From Pricia antarctica (GTDB taxonomy: Bacteria > Bacteroidota > Bacteroidia > Flavobacteriales > Flavobacteriaceae): 64,000 bases of DNA. Below are positions 28,653-37,081 of the stretch, piece after piece. The stretch lies in the NCBI RefSeq assembly GCF_900101815.1, contig NZ_FNAO01000010.1, positions 104,069 through 168,068 of the forward strand. Reading direction: 5' to 3'. The position numbers and the translations under genes are program-made. The notes under the pieces are model-generated. The model was not told the DNA's origin. It ran no database searches and worked only from the letters and a program-made list of their open reading frames with translations. Each line of letters starts with the position of its first letter. The stretch's first letter is position 1.

Positions 28653-29993
28653 ATGGGAACAAGAAGAAATTTTATCAAAAAAACGACACTTGGTGGTGCA
28701 GCCATTGCAGTGGGAAGTTCGGCCATGGGAATGACAGCAAGTAGTTACCGCCGCATTATAGGTGCCAACGACAGGTTAAATGTGGCCATAGCAGGATTGG
28801 GCCGTAGACTGGGCGCCTACTATGAGCCGATTGCCAAAAAGGAGGCCAATGTCAATTTAATGTATCTATGCGATGTAATGGAAAAACAACGGGAAAAGGC
28901 CTTGAAAAATTTTTCGGAACATATTGATTACAAACCGAAATTGGAAAATGATATCCGCAAAGTAATCGACGATTCCAAGGTAGATGTCTTGTTCAATGCC
29001 ACCCCCGACCATTGGCATACCCCAGGGTCGATCATGGCTCTTAAAGGAGGAAAAAATGTATATGTAGAAAAACCGTGCAGCCACGACATGAATGAAAACG
29101 AAATGTTGGTGCAAGCAGCCAAAAAATATGGGAAAGTGGTTCAAATGGGCGTTCAGCAGCGTTCTTCCGACCATACCATAGAGATAGTTAACGAAATTCA
29201 TAACGGCATTATTGGCACGCCCTTTAAAGCAGTTGCCTTTTACGTCAATAGCCGTGGCGAAGTGCCCGTCCAGAAAAAAGTTCCTGTACCCCAAGGTCTG
29301 GATTGGGAACTATTCCAGGGTCCTGCCCCACGCCGTGACTATACCGAGGAAACCTGGGACTATAACTGGCACTGGTACGGTTGGGACTACGGTACTGCCG
29401 AAGCAGGCAATAACGGTACCCATGAATTGGATGTGGCCCGGTGGGCACTTAACGTCGATTTGCCCCAACATGCCGAGGTATTGGCAGGCAAACGGCAATT
29501 TGTAAACGATGGTTGGGAAATGTACGATACTATGGAGGCTACTTTTAGATTTGCAGGGGATAAAACCATTCAATGGGACTGCAAAAGCCGAAAAGCTTAC
29601 GATACCTATGGTTATGATCGCGGAACCATTATTTATGGCAGCGAGGGGGCAGTGTTTGTAAATCGCGGGAAGTATCTGCTCACGGATCTCGGCGGAAAAT
29701 TGATCAAAAGCAGCGAGTCTACCTCCAACGAGGCAGGCACAGCGTTGGGCGGAGGAGGTGATATGTCGACCACCCATATACTAAACTTCTTCGACGCGAT
29801 TCGCGGTAAAGCCAAGCTGAATGCGCCTATCGACGAGGCAAGCATCACTATGGCCATGGTGCACTATGCCAACATCGCTTACCGTATAGGAAAAGGGTTC
29901 GACGTTGACGATACAACCGGACGTATGTCCGACAGCGAGGCCATGAAGTTATGGGGACGTAAATATGAACAAGGATGGGACCTTACCGTGTAA
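28653..29993 (+). CDS. Gfo/Idh/MocA-family oxidoreductase, TAT-exported
   Basis: 446 residues. A twin-arginine signal (RRNFIKKTTLGGAAIAVGSSAMG) is followed by a Rossmann NAD(P)-binding start (LNVAIAGLGRRLGAYY), the catalytic-site motif VEKPCSHD and the C-terminal alpha/beta domain (NWHWYGWDYGTAEAGNNGTHELDVARW). TAT export makes sense because the dinucleotide is inserted before transport. These enzymes oxidise or reduce sugar hydroxyls, often at C3. The next gene starts 23 bases later and encodes a sugar isomerase/epimerase, a pairing typical of keto-sugar or inositol-type catabolism. Exact substrate unknown. Confidence 0.88.
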   Translation: MGTRRNFIKKTTLGGAAIAVGSSAMGMTASSYRRIIGANDRLNVAIAGLGRRLGAYYEPIAKKEANVNLMYLCDVMEKQREKALKNFSEHIDYKPKLENDIRKVIDDSKVDVLFNATPDHWHTPGSIMALKGGKNVYVEKPCSHDMNENEMLVQAAKKYGKVVQMGVQQRSSDHTIEIVNEIHNGIIGTPFKAVAFYVNSRGEVPVQKKVPVPQGLDWELFQGPAPRRDYTEETWDYNWHWYGWDYGTAEAGNNGTHELDVARWALNVDLPQHAEVLAGKRQFVNDGWEMYDTMEATFRFAGDKTIQWDCKSRKAYDTYGYDRGTIIYGSEGAVFVNRGKYLLTDLGGKLIKSSESTSNEAGTALGGGGDMSTTHILNFFDAIRGKAKLNAPIDEASITMAMVHYANIAYRIGKGFDVDDTTGRMSDSEAMKLWGRKYEQGWDLTV

Positions 29994-30016
29994 GAGACCG
30001 TCTAAAACTATTTCTT

Positions 30017-30880
30017 ATGAACAGAGCATCTTATTTACCAAGTATAGTAATCGCCTTATTGTTATCTACGGGAACCATTTTTTGCCAATCGGGCAACCTT
30101 CTTTTTCCCGAAACGCCCGGCTTGGTATCGTACACCCATCGAACCAGTTTCGAGAAAGACGTTTCGGCAACCCTAGATACTATAAAGACCTTAGGCATCA
30201 CGGATATGGAATTTTCCAATCTGTTCGGCAAGACCCCCGAGTCCCTTCGCAGTTCTTTGGACGAAAGGGGCATCAAATGCTCGTCTTTCGGTACGGGTTA
30301 TGATGACTTGGTAAAGGATACCGAAGAAGTAGCGCGAAAGGCAAAAGTATTGGGCGCTTCCTTTGTCCGGGTAGCTTGGATTCCCCATGAGGGCACCTTT
30401 GACCTTGATGATGCTAAAAAAGCCGTTGCAGACTTTAACCGGGCCGGTAAAATTTTAAAGGAAGACCACGGATTGACGTTTTGTTATCACAATCATGGGT
30501 ATGAGTTCGAGCCCTATAAAAAGGGTACCTTATTCGATTATCTGATGCAGAATACCGATCCGAGGTACGTGTCCTTTGAAATGGATATCCTATGGACATT
30601 TTTTCCCGGGCAGGACCCTGTCCAATTACTTAAAAAATATGGTGACCGGTTTAAGCTAATGCACTTAAAAGACTTACGGAAAGGCGTTAAGGGCGATATG
30701 ACCGGATCTACCTCCAAAGAAAACGACGTTCCACTGGGTACCGGTCAAATAGACATTCCCGCAGTATTAAAAGCTGCAAAAAAAGCAGGTATCAAACACT
30801 ATTATATCGAGGATGAAAGCAAATTAAAAAGTGTTCAGGTCCCAAAAACTATGGCTTACCTAAAGAGTTTAAAAGAATAA
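30017..30880 (+). CDS. Exported sugar (phosphate) isomerase/epimerase, xylose-isomerase-like TIM barrel
   Basis: 287 residues from the ATG at 30017, which opens a signal peptide (YLPSIVIALLLSTGTIFCQ). An in-frame ATG at 29975 lies inside the previous gene and is less likely. Metal and substrate motifs of the AP-endonuclease-2 fold are present: ASFVRVAWIPHEG, FCYHNHGYEFEPY, SFEMDILWTFFPGQDP, LMHLKDLRKG and YYIEDESK. Members isomerise or epimerise sugars or keto-sugars. Export means the substrate is probably not phosphorylated. It follows the TAT-exported oxidoreductase by 23 bases, so both likely act in the periplasm on one pathway. Confidence 0.85.
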   Translation: MNRASYLPSIVIALLLSTGTIFCQSGNLLFPETPGLVSYTHRTSFEKDVSATLDTIKTLGITDMEFSNLFGKTPESLRSSLDERGIKCSSFGTGYDDLVKDTEEVARKAKVLGASFVRVAWIPHEGTFDLDDAKKAVADFNRAGKILKEDHGLTFCYHNHGYEFEPYKKGTLFDYLMQNTDPRYVSFEMDILWTFFPGQDPVQLLKKYGDRFKLMHLKDLRKGVKGDMTGSTSKENDVPLGTGQIDIPAVLKAAKKAGIKHYYIEDESKLKSVQVPKTMAYLKSLKE

Positions 30881-30946
30881 TATCAGGAAAATATATGTGA
30901 ACACATTCTAGGAGCACATCTTTTAATATACCTGACACAGCAATTA

Positions 30947-32080
30947 TTATTGCTTACTTATTCTTATTGCATTGCCCCGATAGATTTTCTCTAGGACAGA
31001 ATCAGTTAACCCAAGACCATACAAAGGCCATTTATAACCCAGTAAATCGGTTAAATAAAAATGTTCATCCTGAGTTTCAAGAACCCTAAAAGTCATACGA
31101 AACATAGAGTCTAACTTGGTATTGTTGCCATAATCACCGTTCTTGTCCCAAACTTCCCAACCATAGTCCGTTCCGTAAACGATACGGTCTTGGTATTTTT
31201 CAAAGAATGCCGCTGTATTTCTAGGGATAGTCGAATATTCGGAGAAACGTGCTGAAATATCGGCATACAAATTTGGGAAGTCATCTAAAAGTCTTCCGAG
31301 AATGGATAAATCAAAAGTGCAATTCGCCAAATGGGCGGCCACGAACTTTGTGTTCGGATGCCGTTTTAATGTATTCGCAAATGTGGACATCAGTTTCATA
31401 TGATCAAACTCGGGGTTCTTTACCCTCCATGTCCAGGATCGCATCAAACCATCATTGGTAGAATCCATGGTTTCGTACATCCATTTCGGATCTGAAACGT
31501 GCAAATTGACTGGAATGTTCAATTCCGAACAGGCCTCAAATAAAGCATCCATCAAAGGGTCATCGGGGTGCAGTCCCTGAACCAAGCCTCCGCCTTTGTC
31601 ATGAAGTTCCCCAACACCTACGGCACCTTTCTTCACACAACGTCGAAGCTCCTTTACGGCTTTATCCGACCAACCCTTTTCCTGATATCCGGAAAGATCA
31701 AAACCGCAATAAACCTCAAAGCGTTCAGGATATTTGGAATACATGGTATACAGCGAATCAAATTTCGCTCCGGTTGAATTCGTGAAGATTACGGATTTCT
31801 GAATACCCACTTCATCCATAATCTGCACTCGTTCGGCGATATCTTCCGCTGTAGTGGTATAATCATGGGCATGCATATCTATTACCGGGAATTTCGCTTT
31901 TTCAATATTTGTAATTGGAACCTTGTAAATAGACTTAGGCATCCACTCTTTAAGAAGAAGGTTTTCGGGACTTATTGTATTCGCCTTCGAGTTGGGAGCA
32001 TCAGAATCCCGATTATTCTGGCAGCCAACCATACTGAGAAGCGCCAGGCAAATGGTTGCGATTGTATTCGATTTAATCAT
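30947..32080 (-). CDS. Amidohydrolase-family lipoprotein
   Basis: 377 residues with a lipoprotein signal ending LLSMVGC. Metal-site blocks: FPVIDMHAHDYTT, GVGELHDKGGG, VNLHVSDPKW, FVAAHLANCTFD and YGTDYGWEVWD. It is a more distant relative of the two amidohydrolases at 1910 and 3049. The gene follows the GH109-like gene on the same strand with a 55-base gap, so they may share a transcript. It converges with the isomerase gene at 30880. A role in removing a substituent from a sugar acid or lactone is inferred from the context only. Confidence 0.78.
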   Translation of the reverse strand: MIKSNTIATICLALLSMVGCQNNRDSDAPNSKANTISPENLLLKEWMPKSIYKVPITNIEKAKFPVIDMHAHDYTTTAEDIAERVQIMDEVGIQKSVIFTNSTGAKFDSLYTMYSKYPERFEVYCGFDLSGYQEKGWSDKAVKELRRCVKKGAVGVGELHDKGGGLVQGLHPDDPLMDALFEACSELNIPVNLHVSDPKWMYETMDSTNDGLMRSWTWRVKNPEFDHMKLMSTFANTLKRHPNTKFVAAHLANCTFDLSILGRLLDDFPNLYADISARFSEYSTIPRNTAAFFEKYQDRIVYGTDYGWEVWDKNGDYGNNTKLDSMFRMTFRVLETQDEHFYLTDLLGYKWPLYGLGLTDSVLEKIYRGNAIRISKQ

Positions 32081-32135
32081 TGATTATATTTAAAGATTTC
32101 ATGTATTGTCATTGGCAAGATATTGCGTAATGCAC

Positions 32136-33491
32136 TTACCCAATTGTCATGGGGGGCCTAGTTTTCCACTTGCCCTTAGTAAAATCGGGAACATCTACGG
32201 ATTTGCCATTATTGGCCACGGATAAATTTGAAAGCGGAAACACCACACTACTGGTAACTGAATCGTATACATCAAAATAGGGCATTTTTTTTTCTCGCAA
32301 GGCATTCACCAATAAATGCCAGGTCAAAGGTGTGGTATTGCTGTTACCGCCGTGGCCTCTTAACGCTGACTTTCGAGGAGTTGGATTATAATTTTTGATT
32401 ACAGGGTGTTTGTATTCTTCGAGGTATTTTGCGGCAGGTTCCCATTCGTGTTCCTCAGGGCTAAGTCCTTCAAGATAAATTTTCGGGCCATCCAAGGCAC
32501 TTCCTCCTAAGTATACTCCCTTTGTACCTTGTAAGCGAAATAATTCTCTTGGATGTGGCGTATTCGTGTCGTAATTTAAAGTTATCAACCGTCCATTAGC
32601 TGTCCGAATTAAGGTTGTATTGACATCACCCTGTTTAAATTCGATCTTACCTTGTTCGGAGTTTCTGCCATAGTTCAATTCCGCATATTCATGGAGCATC
32701 ACCGCTTTTGAACTCATGGAAATCAAATGCTCCAGCCTGTCACCATGGTTTATATTTTCATATGCCATAATGCGGTTCATCGGATGGTCTGGATATAGAT
32801 TACCGTTATGTGTTACGTCGTAGGCTAAACGCCAAGGTTCTTCCGCAGGATTATTTTTGACAAATCTCAGGTCATGCACATAGCCACCCTCCGTATGCAA
32901 TATTTCTCCAAATAGTCCCTTTTGTACCATGTTCAGCAACGCTAGCCCATCAGAACTTTCCAACATCGCTTGCTCCAAGGCAAGAGTGGCCCATTTACCG
33001 GTTTTTTCAGATGTTTCTACCAGTTCCCAAGCTTCATCGACCGTAAGAATAATGGGCACCTCCGATACGGCATGCTTATCATTTTTCATCGCAGCAAGGC
33101 AAACTGGGGCGTGCCATTCCCATGATGTAGAGCAAATTATGGCATCCAAGGTTTCTTCCTCACAAAGACGTTTAAAATCCGTAAGCCCCTTATCGTAGAG
33201 CCGAGGAGTCGGCTGGCCCGATTCTTCGATCCACCTTTTCGCCTGATACAGTCTTTCAGGCTTAATTTCACAGATTGCTGGAACCAATACACCTTCCATT
33301 CCCAATGCCACATCAAGATGGTAGGAACCCCGGCCCCCTATTCCGACAAAGCCCAATCTTATAGGATCTGCGATAGTACTATTTTGCGAAAAAATGTCGA
33401 GAGGTGAACTTATATTGGATATCGCCAAACCTCCCATTGCTACAGAAGACTGTTTGATAAATCTTCTACGGTTATCACTGTAATTACCCAT
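32136..33491 (-). CDS. GH109-like (Gfo/Idh/MocA-fold) probable alpha-N-acetylgalactosaminidase
   Basis: 451 residues. The N-terminus RRRFIKQSSVAMGGLAI is a TAT-type signal, then a Rossmann start (LGFVGIGGRGSYHLDVAL). The usual EKP is replaced by HAVSEVP, and ETSEKTGKWATLALEQAM, GLFGEILHTEGGYVHDLRF and THNGNLYPDHPMNRIMAY follow. These blocks, the EVP change and the length match family GH109, whose members cleave alpha-N-acetylgalactosamine by a transient NAD-dependent oxidation at C3. The AgaS gene at 21991 would fit downstream use of the product. A plain oxidoreductase remains possible. A 16-base palindrome lies just upstream. Confidence 0.72.
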   Translation of the reverse strand: MGNYSDNRRRFIKQSSVAMGGLAISNISSPLDIFSQNSTIADPIRLGFVGIGGRGSYHLDVALGMEGVLVPAICEIKPERLYQAKRWIEESGQPTPRLYDKGLTDFKRLCEEETLDAIICSTSWEWHAPVCLAAMKNDKHAVSEVPIILTVDEAWELVETSEKTGKWATLALEQAMLESSDGLALLNMVQKGLFGEILHTEGGYVHDLRFVKNNPAEEPWRLAYDVTHNGNLYPDHPMNRIMAYENINHGDRLEHLISMSSKAVMLHEYAELNYGRNSEQGKIEFKQGDVNTTLIRTANGRLITLNYDTNTPHPRELFRLQGTKGVYLGGSALDGPKIYLEGLSPEEHEWEPAAKYLEEYKHPVIKNYNPTPRKSALRGHGGNSNTTPLTWHLLVNALREKKMPYFDVYDSVTSSVVFPLSNLSVANNGKSVDVPDFTKGKWKTRPPMTIG

Positions 33492-33903
33492 AATCCCATT
33501 GTTTTTGAGTAGAATTCTACTCGAAATTTTTGATTTAAACCGAAATCGTGAAAGGTCGAGTCTATTTTATATAAATAGTCCTTTTTGGTTTACGATTCAA
33601 GCTAAGCTACTCAAAGATGACATAATTCAGGGCAGTACCTTAGCATTCAGTTCATGCTCGAATTTGACATAAGTAATTTTAGTATTCAGTTGGACTTTTA
33701 AAAGTCGGACTTTTTTGGAAGAATTTCCCCTTATACTATTTGGGTTTACCACTTTCTAAATCCTTTAAATAAAAATACACACTTTATCGGACTTTTGGTA
33801 ACCAAGGCAATATTAAATCTGATTAAAATTCTCTACTTTTAAAATGTCCGGTTTAACGGGAGGAGGTCAAAGGAATTATTAAATATTATAAAAACCATAA
33901 ATT
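33492..33903. promoter_or_regulatory. Divergent regulatory region with two perfect palindromes
   Basis: 412 bases between divergent Gfo/Idh-fold genes, no gene seen. GAGTAGAATTCTACTC (33507-33522) lies 16 bases before the minus-strand start, and GACTTTTAAAAGTC (33693-33706) lies near the middle. TAG(C/T)ATTCAGTT occurs twice, near 33640 and 33680. These look like operator sites, but no matching regulator is next to them and no exact TAnnTTTG promoter was found. Confidence 0.4.
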
Positions 33904-35070
33904 ATGAAATCGAATAGACGTAATTTTTTGACAAAAAGTCTTTCCTCCGCAGCTGGATTAGCGGCCGCTTCTATGATGCCACTCGGAGCTTTGGGTCATA
34001 GCTTAGGATCTACAACTAGACCTGAAGAGATTATTGTTAGACCCCAAAAACGTTCAAGGCCCAAGAGAGCAATACGATTTTCGGTCATCGGGCTAAACCA
34101 TGGCCACATATATGGGATGGTAGATTCCCTACTTGAAGGCGGCGGAACCCTAGTGGCCGTTTATGCCAAAGAACCCGCTTTGTTACAAAGTTTCACAAAG
34201 CGCTATCCTAAGGTAAAGATTGCAAAAAGCGAAGAAGAAATTATTGAAGATACTTCTATAAAGTTGGTGGCGAGTGCATCAATCCCTGTAGATCGCGCTC
34301 CTCTTGGCATTCGTGTAATGAAATCTGGCAAGGACTATATGGTCGATAAACCTGGAATCGTGAATTTTAATCAATTTGAAGAAGTAACGAAAGTACAAAA
34401 GGAAACGGATCGTATTTATTCAATCACATACAGTGAGCGTTTGGCCAACCCTGCCTCGGTGTTTGCAGGACAATTGGTCCAAGAAGGCGCCATTGGCAAA
34501 GTCGTACAGGTCATAGGTCTTGGCCCTCATCGTATGCGACCCGAAAGCCGCCCTGATTGGTTCTTTTCTCCCGAAAAAGCAGGAGGTATCCTGTGCGATA
34601 TAGGCTCTCATCAATGTGACCAGTTCCTTTTTTATACCAATTCAAAACAGGCAGAGGTAAGTTTTGCCCAAACGGGAAACTTTAATATTCCTGAATATCC
34701 AAGTTATCAAGATTTTGGTGATATGAGCGTACGGAGTCAACACGCTACCGGATATATCCGTATAGATTGGTTCACTCCAGATGGGCTAGGTACATGGGGA
34801 GATGGAAGAACCTTTATTTTAGGGACTGAAGGCTATATCGAAATGCGAAAGTATATTGACATTGCCGGCCGGGAAGGGAACAATCACTTATTTTTGGTCA
34901 ATAAAAAGGAAACCAAGTATTTTGATTGTAGCAATGTTCATATGCCCTACGGTGAACAACTGGTGAGTGATGTAGTCAACCGCACCGAAACAGCTATGGC
35001 TCAAAGTCATTGCTTTCTTGCCACTGAACTAGCACTAACGGCGCAGAAAATGGCATACAAACTAGGATGA
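33904..35070 (+). CDS. Gfo/Idh/MocA-family oxidoreductase, exported
   Basis: 388 residues. The N-terminus NRRNFLTKSLSSAAGLAAASMM is a TAT signal. The Rossmann domain starts late (IRFSVIGLNHGHIYGMVDSLLEGG) and carries MVDKPGIVN at the EKP position (here DKP, which keeps the Lys). GGILCDIGSHQCDQFLFY is the HD-type helix of the C-terminal domain. It differs clearly from the two other Gfo/Idh proteins of this block, so it is not a recent copy. It is divergent from the GH109-like gene and probably shares control with it. Role: oxidation or reduction of a sugar-derived substrate in the periplasm, exact reaction unknown. Confidence 0.85.
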   Translation: MKSNRRNFLTKSLSSAAGLAAASMMPLGALGHSLGSTTRPEEIIVRPQKRSRPKRAIRFSVIGLNHGHIYGMVDSLLEGGGTLVAVYAKEPALLQSFTKRYPKVKIAKSEEEIIEDTSIKLVASASIPVDRAPLGIRVMKSGKDYMVDKPGIVNFNQFEEVTKVQKETDRIYSITYSERLANPASVFAGQLVQEGAIGKVVQVIGLGPHRMRPESRPDWFFSPEKAGGILCDIGSHQCDQFLFYTNSKQAEVSFAQTGNFNIPEYPSYQDFGDMSVRSQHATGYIRIDWFTPDGLGTWGDGRTFILGTEGYIEMRKYIDIAGREGNNHLFLVNKKETKYFDCSNVHMPYGEQLVSDVVNRTETAMAQSHCFLATELALTAQKMAYKLG

Positions 35071-35230
35071 TAATCCTATTATATATTAAGCATCTTAAAT
35101 AAACAAACCTAAAGTGGAAGTAGCCATTACTAGAAATTGGATACGAATGAGGTTTTTGTAGACTAGGAAATAAACCGGAATTTTCCTTTTAGACTTTTAG
35201 ATAGGCTTATCTGATTAAATGGCAACAAAG

Positions 35231-35407
35231 TCAAATTGTAAAAATTAATGAATCCTTCTGTTTCTCTAACGAAGTAGCAAAGGTATATTTGGGGACTTTC
35301 GAGGTATTGTTAAGGCTCATATCTTGGCTACTGCCTTGTGGTAAGCCAATGCATATCAAAAATAGCAGGCATACCACAGACCAGTGACCTTTACTGAGAA
35401 TTTTCAT
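35231..35407 (-). pseudogene. 5' fragment of a GH32 gene
   Basis: An ATG at 35407 opens a signal peptide (SVVCLLFLICIGLPQG) followed by TSKVPKYTFATSLEKQKDSL and a TGA stop at 35231, 58 residues in all. The block aligns with the start of the intact GH32 protein encoded at 38740 (TSKVPKFEFSNTLERQEEEL). All catalytic parts are missing, so this is the surviving 5' end of a duplicated GH32 gene. The preceding 160 bases (35071-35230) show nothing else. Confidence 0.75.
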
Positions 35408-35456
35408 GATTATTCAAGTTTTTGATTATACAACCATCGGGTCAATCAGTAAGAAA

Positions 35457-36986
35457 TTAGTCCACCTTTACGCTCTTTTTTGAATTGCTGACAAAAGCGA
35501 TGTGTTTACTATCCGGTGACCAAGAGTTGACATTGATAGTGCCCTGTCCCCCATACAGATGGGCAATCACTTTTGGCGCACCTCCCGATGTCGGCATCAA
35601 CCGTAGCATTACCTTTTTGTACGAAGGATGGGAATTTAGTTCAATATCCGGCGAAAAAGAAATAAAGGCAATCCACTTACCATCGGGCGAAATGTGCGGA
35701 AACCAATTATTGTATTGGTCGAAGGTAATCTGCTCCTTTTCAGTTCCATCAGGTTTCATTCTCCAGATTTGCATAGTGCCCCCATTTTTGGAGCCGTTGT
35801 AATAAATGTACTTGCCGTCCGGTGAATATTCGCATCCGTCGGCATGGTCCCATTTTTTGTTATCGGTCAATTTGACTTCCTTGCCTCCTTTAATGGGTTT
35901 CCTATAGATGTCGTACACCTTGTTTTCTCCCCTTTGTGCCACGTAAACCACTTCTTTGTTGTTAGGTGCCCATCCGTGCAGATAAGACGGAGCCTGTTGA
36001 GTAACCGATTTGGGCTCTCCACCATCAAGCGGAAGATAGAACACATTGGAACCTTCTCCATCGTTATGGCTGATACCTAGCATTTTACCATCGAACGAAA
36101 TACAATGGTCGTTGTTGAGATCGTCGGCGGAGCCCGTATTCAGTTTTTCGGTCTTACCTCCATTGATGGGAATGGTGTATAATGACCCGTCTTCATTGAA
36201 AAGGAGTTCCTTACCGTCGGGCATCCAGTTGGGTGCCTCGAAACGTCCGTCTTTTTCGTGGATCACTCTACGTTTACCGTCGAAAACGTTCATCGTTTCC
36301 ATCCGGCATCCGATCCATCCATCCTTTCCGGGATTATAATCTTCGGCCACGGGCTGGTCAATACGAGCGTTCCATACTCTGGCGGTTTCGATTACGTTTT
36401 CATCGTGTGAACCTATAACAACACCCAAAAGCACTGCCTCTGGCATAAATTCTAATTGTTTGGAACTGATTTCCTGCAAAGGTTCACCCGGATGCGCGGC
36501 ACGTACAATAAAGGTATTTCCGCGACGCTCCAACTGTATAATCTGCTGATAGCGCTTTTGGGCCCAAACGTCATCCTCGGGGTTTTGCATATCGGCCCCT
36601 TTTCGTTCGCGCCACTGGCCTGCCATTAGTCCGTCACCGTGAAGGAAACCGCCGACCATTACGGAATTGTCATTCTCCGAGGCACGTGCCATCCACCCGA
36701 TCTTACGATGAATTTCTTTATTGCCCTCAAATTCAAAGTTAGCTGTCGCGACAAAGTCGCCCTTCACTTTACTGTACAGATAGCGGTGTTCATCGCGCTG
36801 CCCCCAAATATTATATCCGGCACCCTTTATTGTGTACGTTTGCGAAGTTTCGTCATAAGAAGCCGACCCCGCTAATTTTGGATTACCGATGTCCTTATTG
36901 TCCTCAAAAATTCCGATTGGATTTTCTTGTGAAAATACCGCTCCCGAAATGGCCATAAAAATTAGTAATGGTAGTGCTCTTTTCAT
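35457..36986 (-). CDS. Secreted PD40/TolB-like beta-propeller protein
   Basis: 509 residues with a signal peptide (cleavage near AVFSQENP). The first 210 residues form a jelly-roll-like domain (GYNIWGQRDEHRYLYSKVKGDF, IGWMARASENDNSVMVGGF) of the DUF1349/concanavalin type. The second half is a TolB-like propeller with repeated WMPDGKELLF, SFDGKMLGISHND, YSPDGKYIYYNG, ISPDGKWIAFISF and WSPDSKHIAFVS units. No catalytic motif is seen. It follows the second GH32 gene by 95 bases on the same strand at the end of the fructan locus, so a carbohydrate-binding or accessory role is likely. Confidence 0.8.
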   Translation of the reverse strand: MKRALPLLIFMAISGAVFSQENPIGIFEDNKDIGNPKLAGSASYDETSQTYTIKGAGYNIWGQRDEHRYLYSKVKGDFVATANFEFEGNKEIHRKIGWMARASENDNSVMVGGFLHGDGLMAGQWRERKGADMQNPEDDVWAQKRYQQIIQLERRGNTFIVRAAHPGEPLQEISSKQLEFMPEAVLLGVVIGSHDENVIETARVWNARIDQPVAEDYNPGKDGWIGCRMETMNVFDGKRRVIHEKDGRFEAPNWMPDGKELLFNEDGSLYTIPINGGKTEKLNTGSADDLNNDHCISFDGKMLGISHNDGEGSNVFYLPLDGGEPKSVTQQAPSYLHGWAPNNKEVVYVAQRGENKVYDIYRKPIKGGKEVKLTDNKKWDHADGCEYSPDGKYIYYNGSKNGGTMQIWRMKPDGTEKEQITFDQYNNWFPHISPDGKWIAFISFSPDIELNSHPSYKKVMLRLMPTSGGAPKVIAHLYGGQGTINVNSWSPDSKHIAFVSNSKKSVKVD

Positions 36987-37081
36987 AATGTCGTTTTTTA
37001 AATAGCTTCTTCCATTAAAGAAGATTACTACGGTTTAAGTAAATTTATAAGAGAAATTCGAAATATCACGCCGTTTTTACA

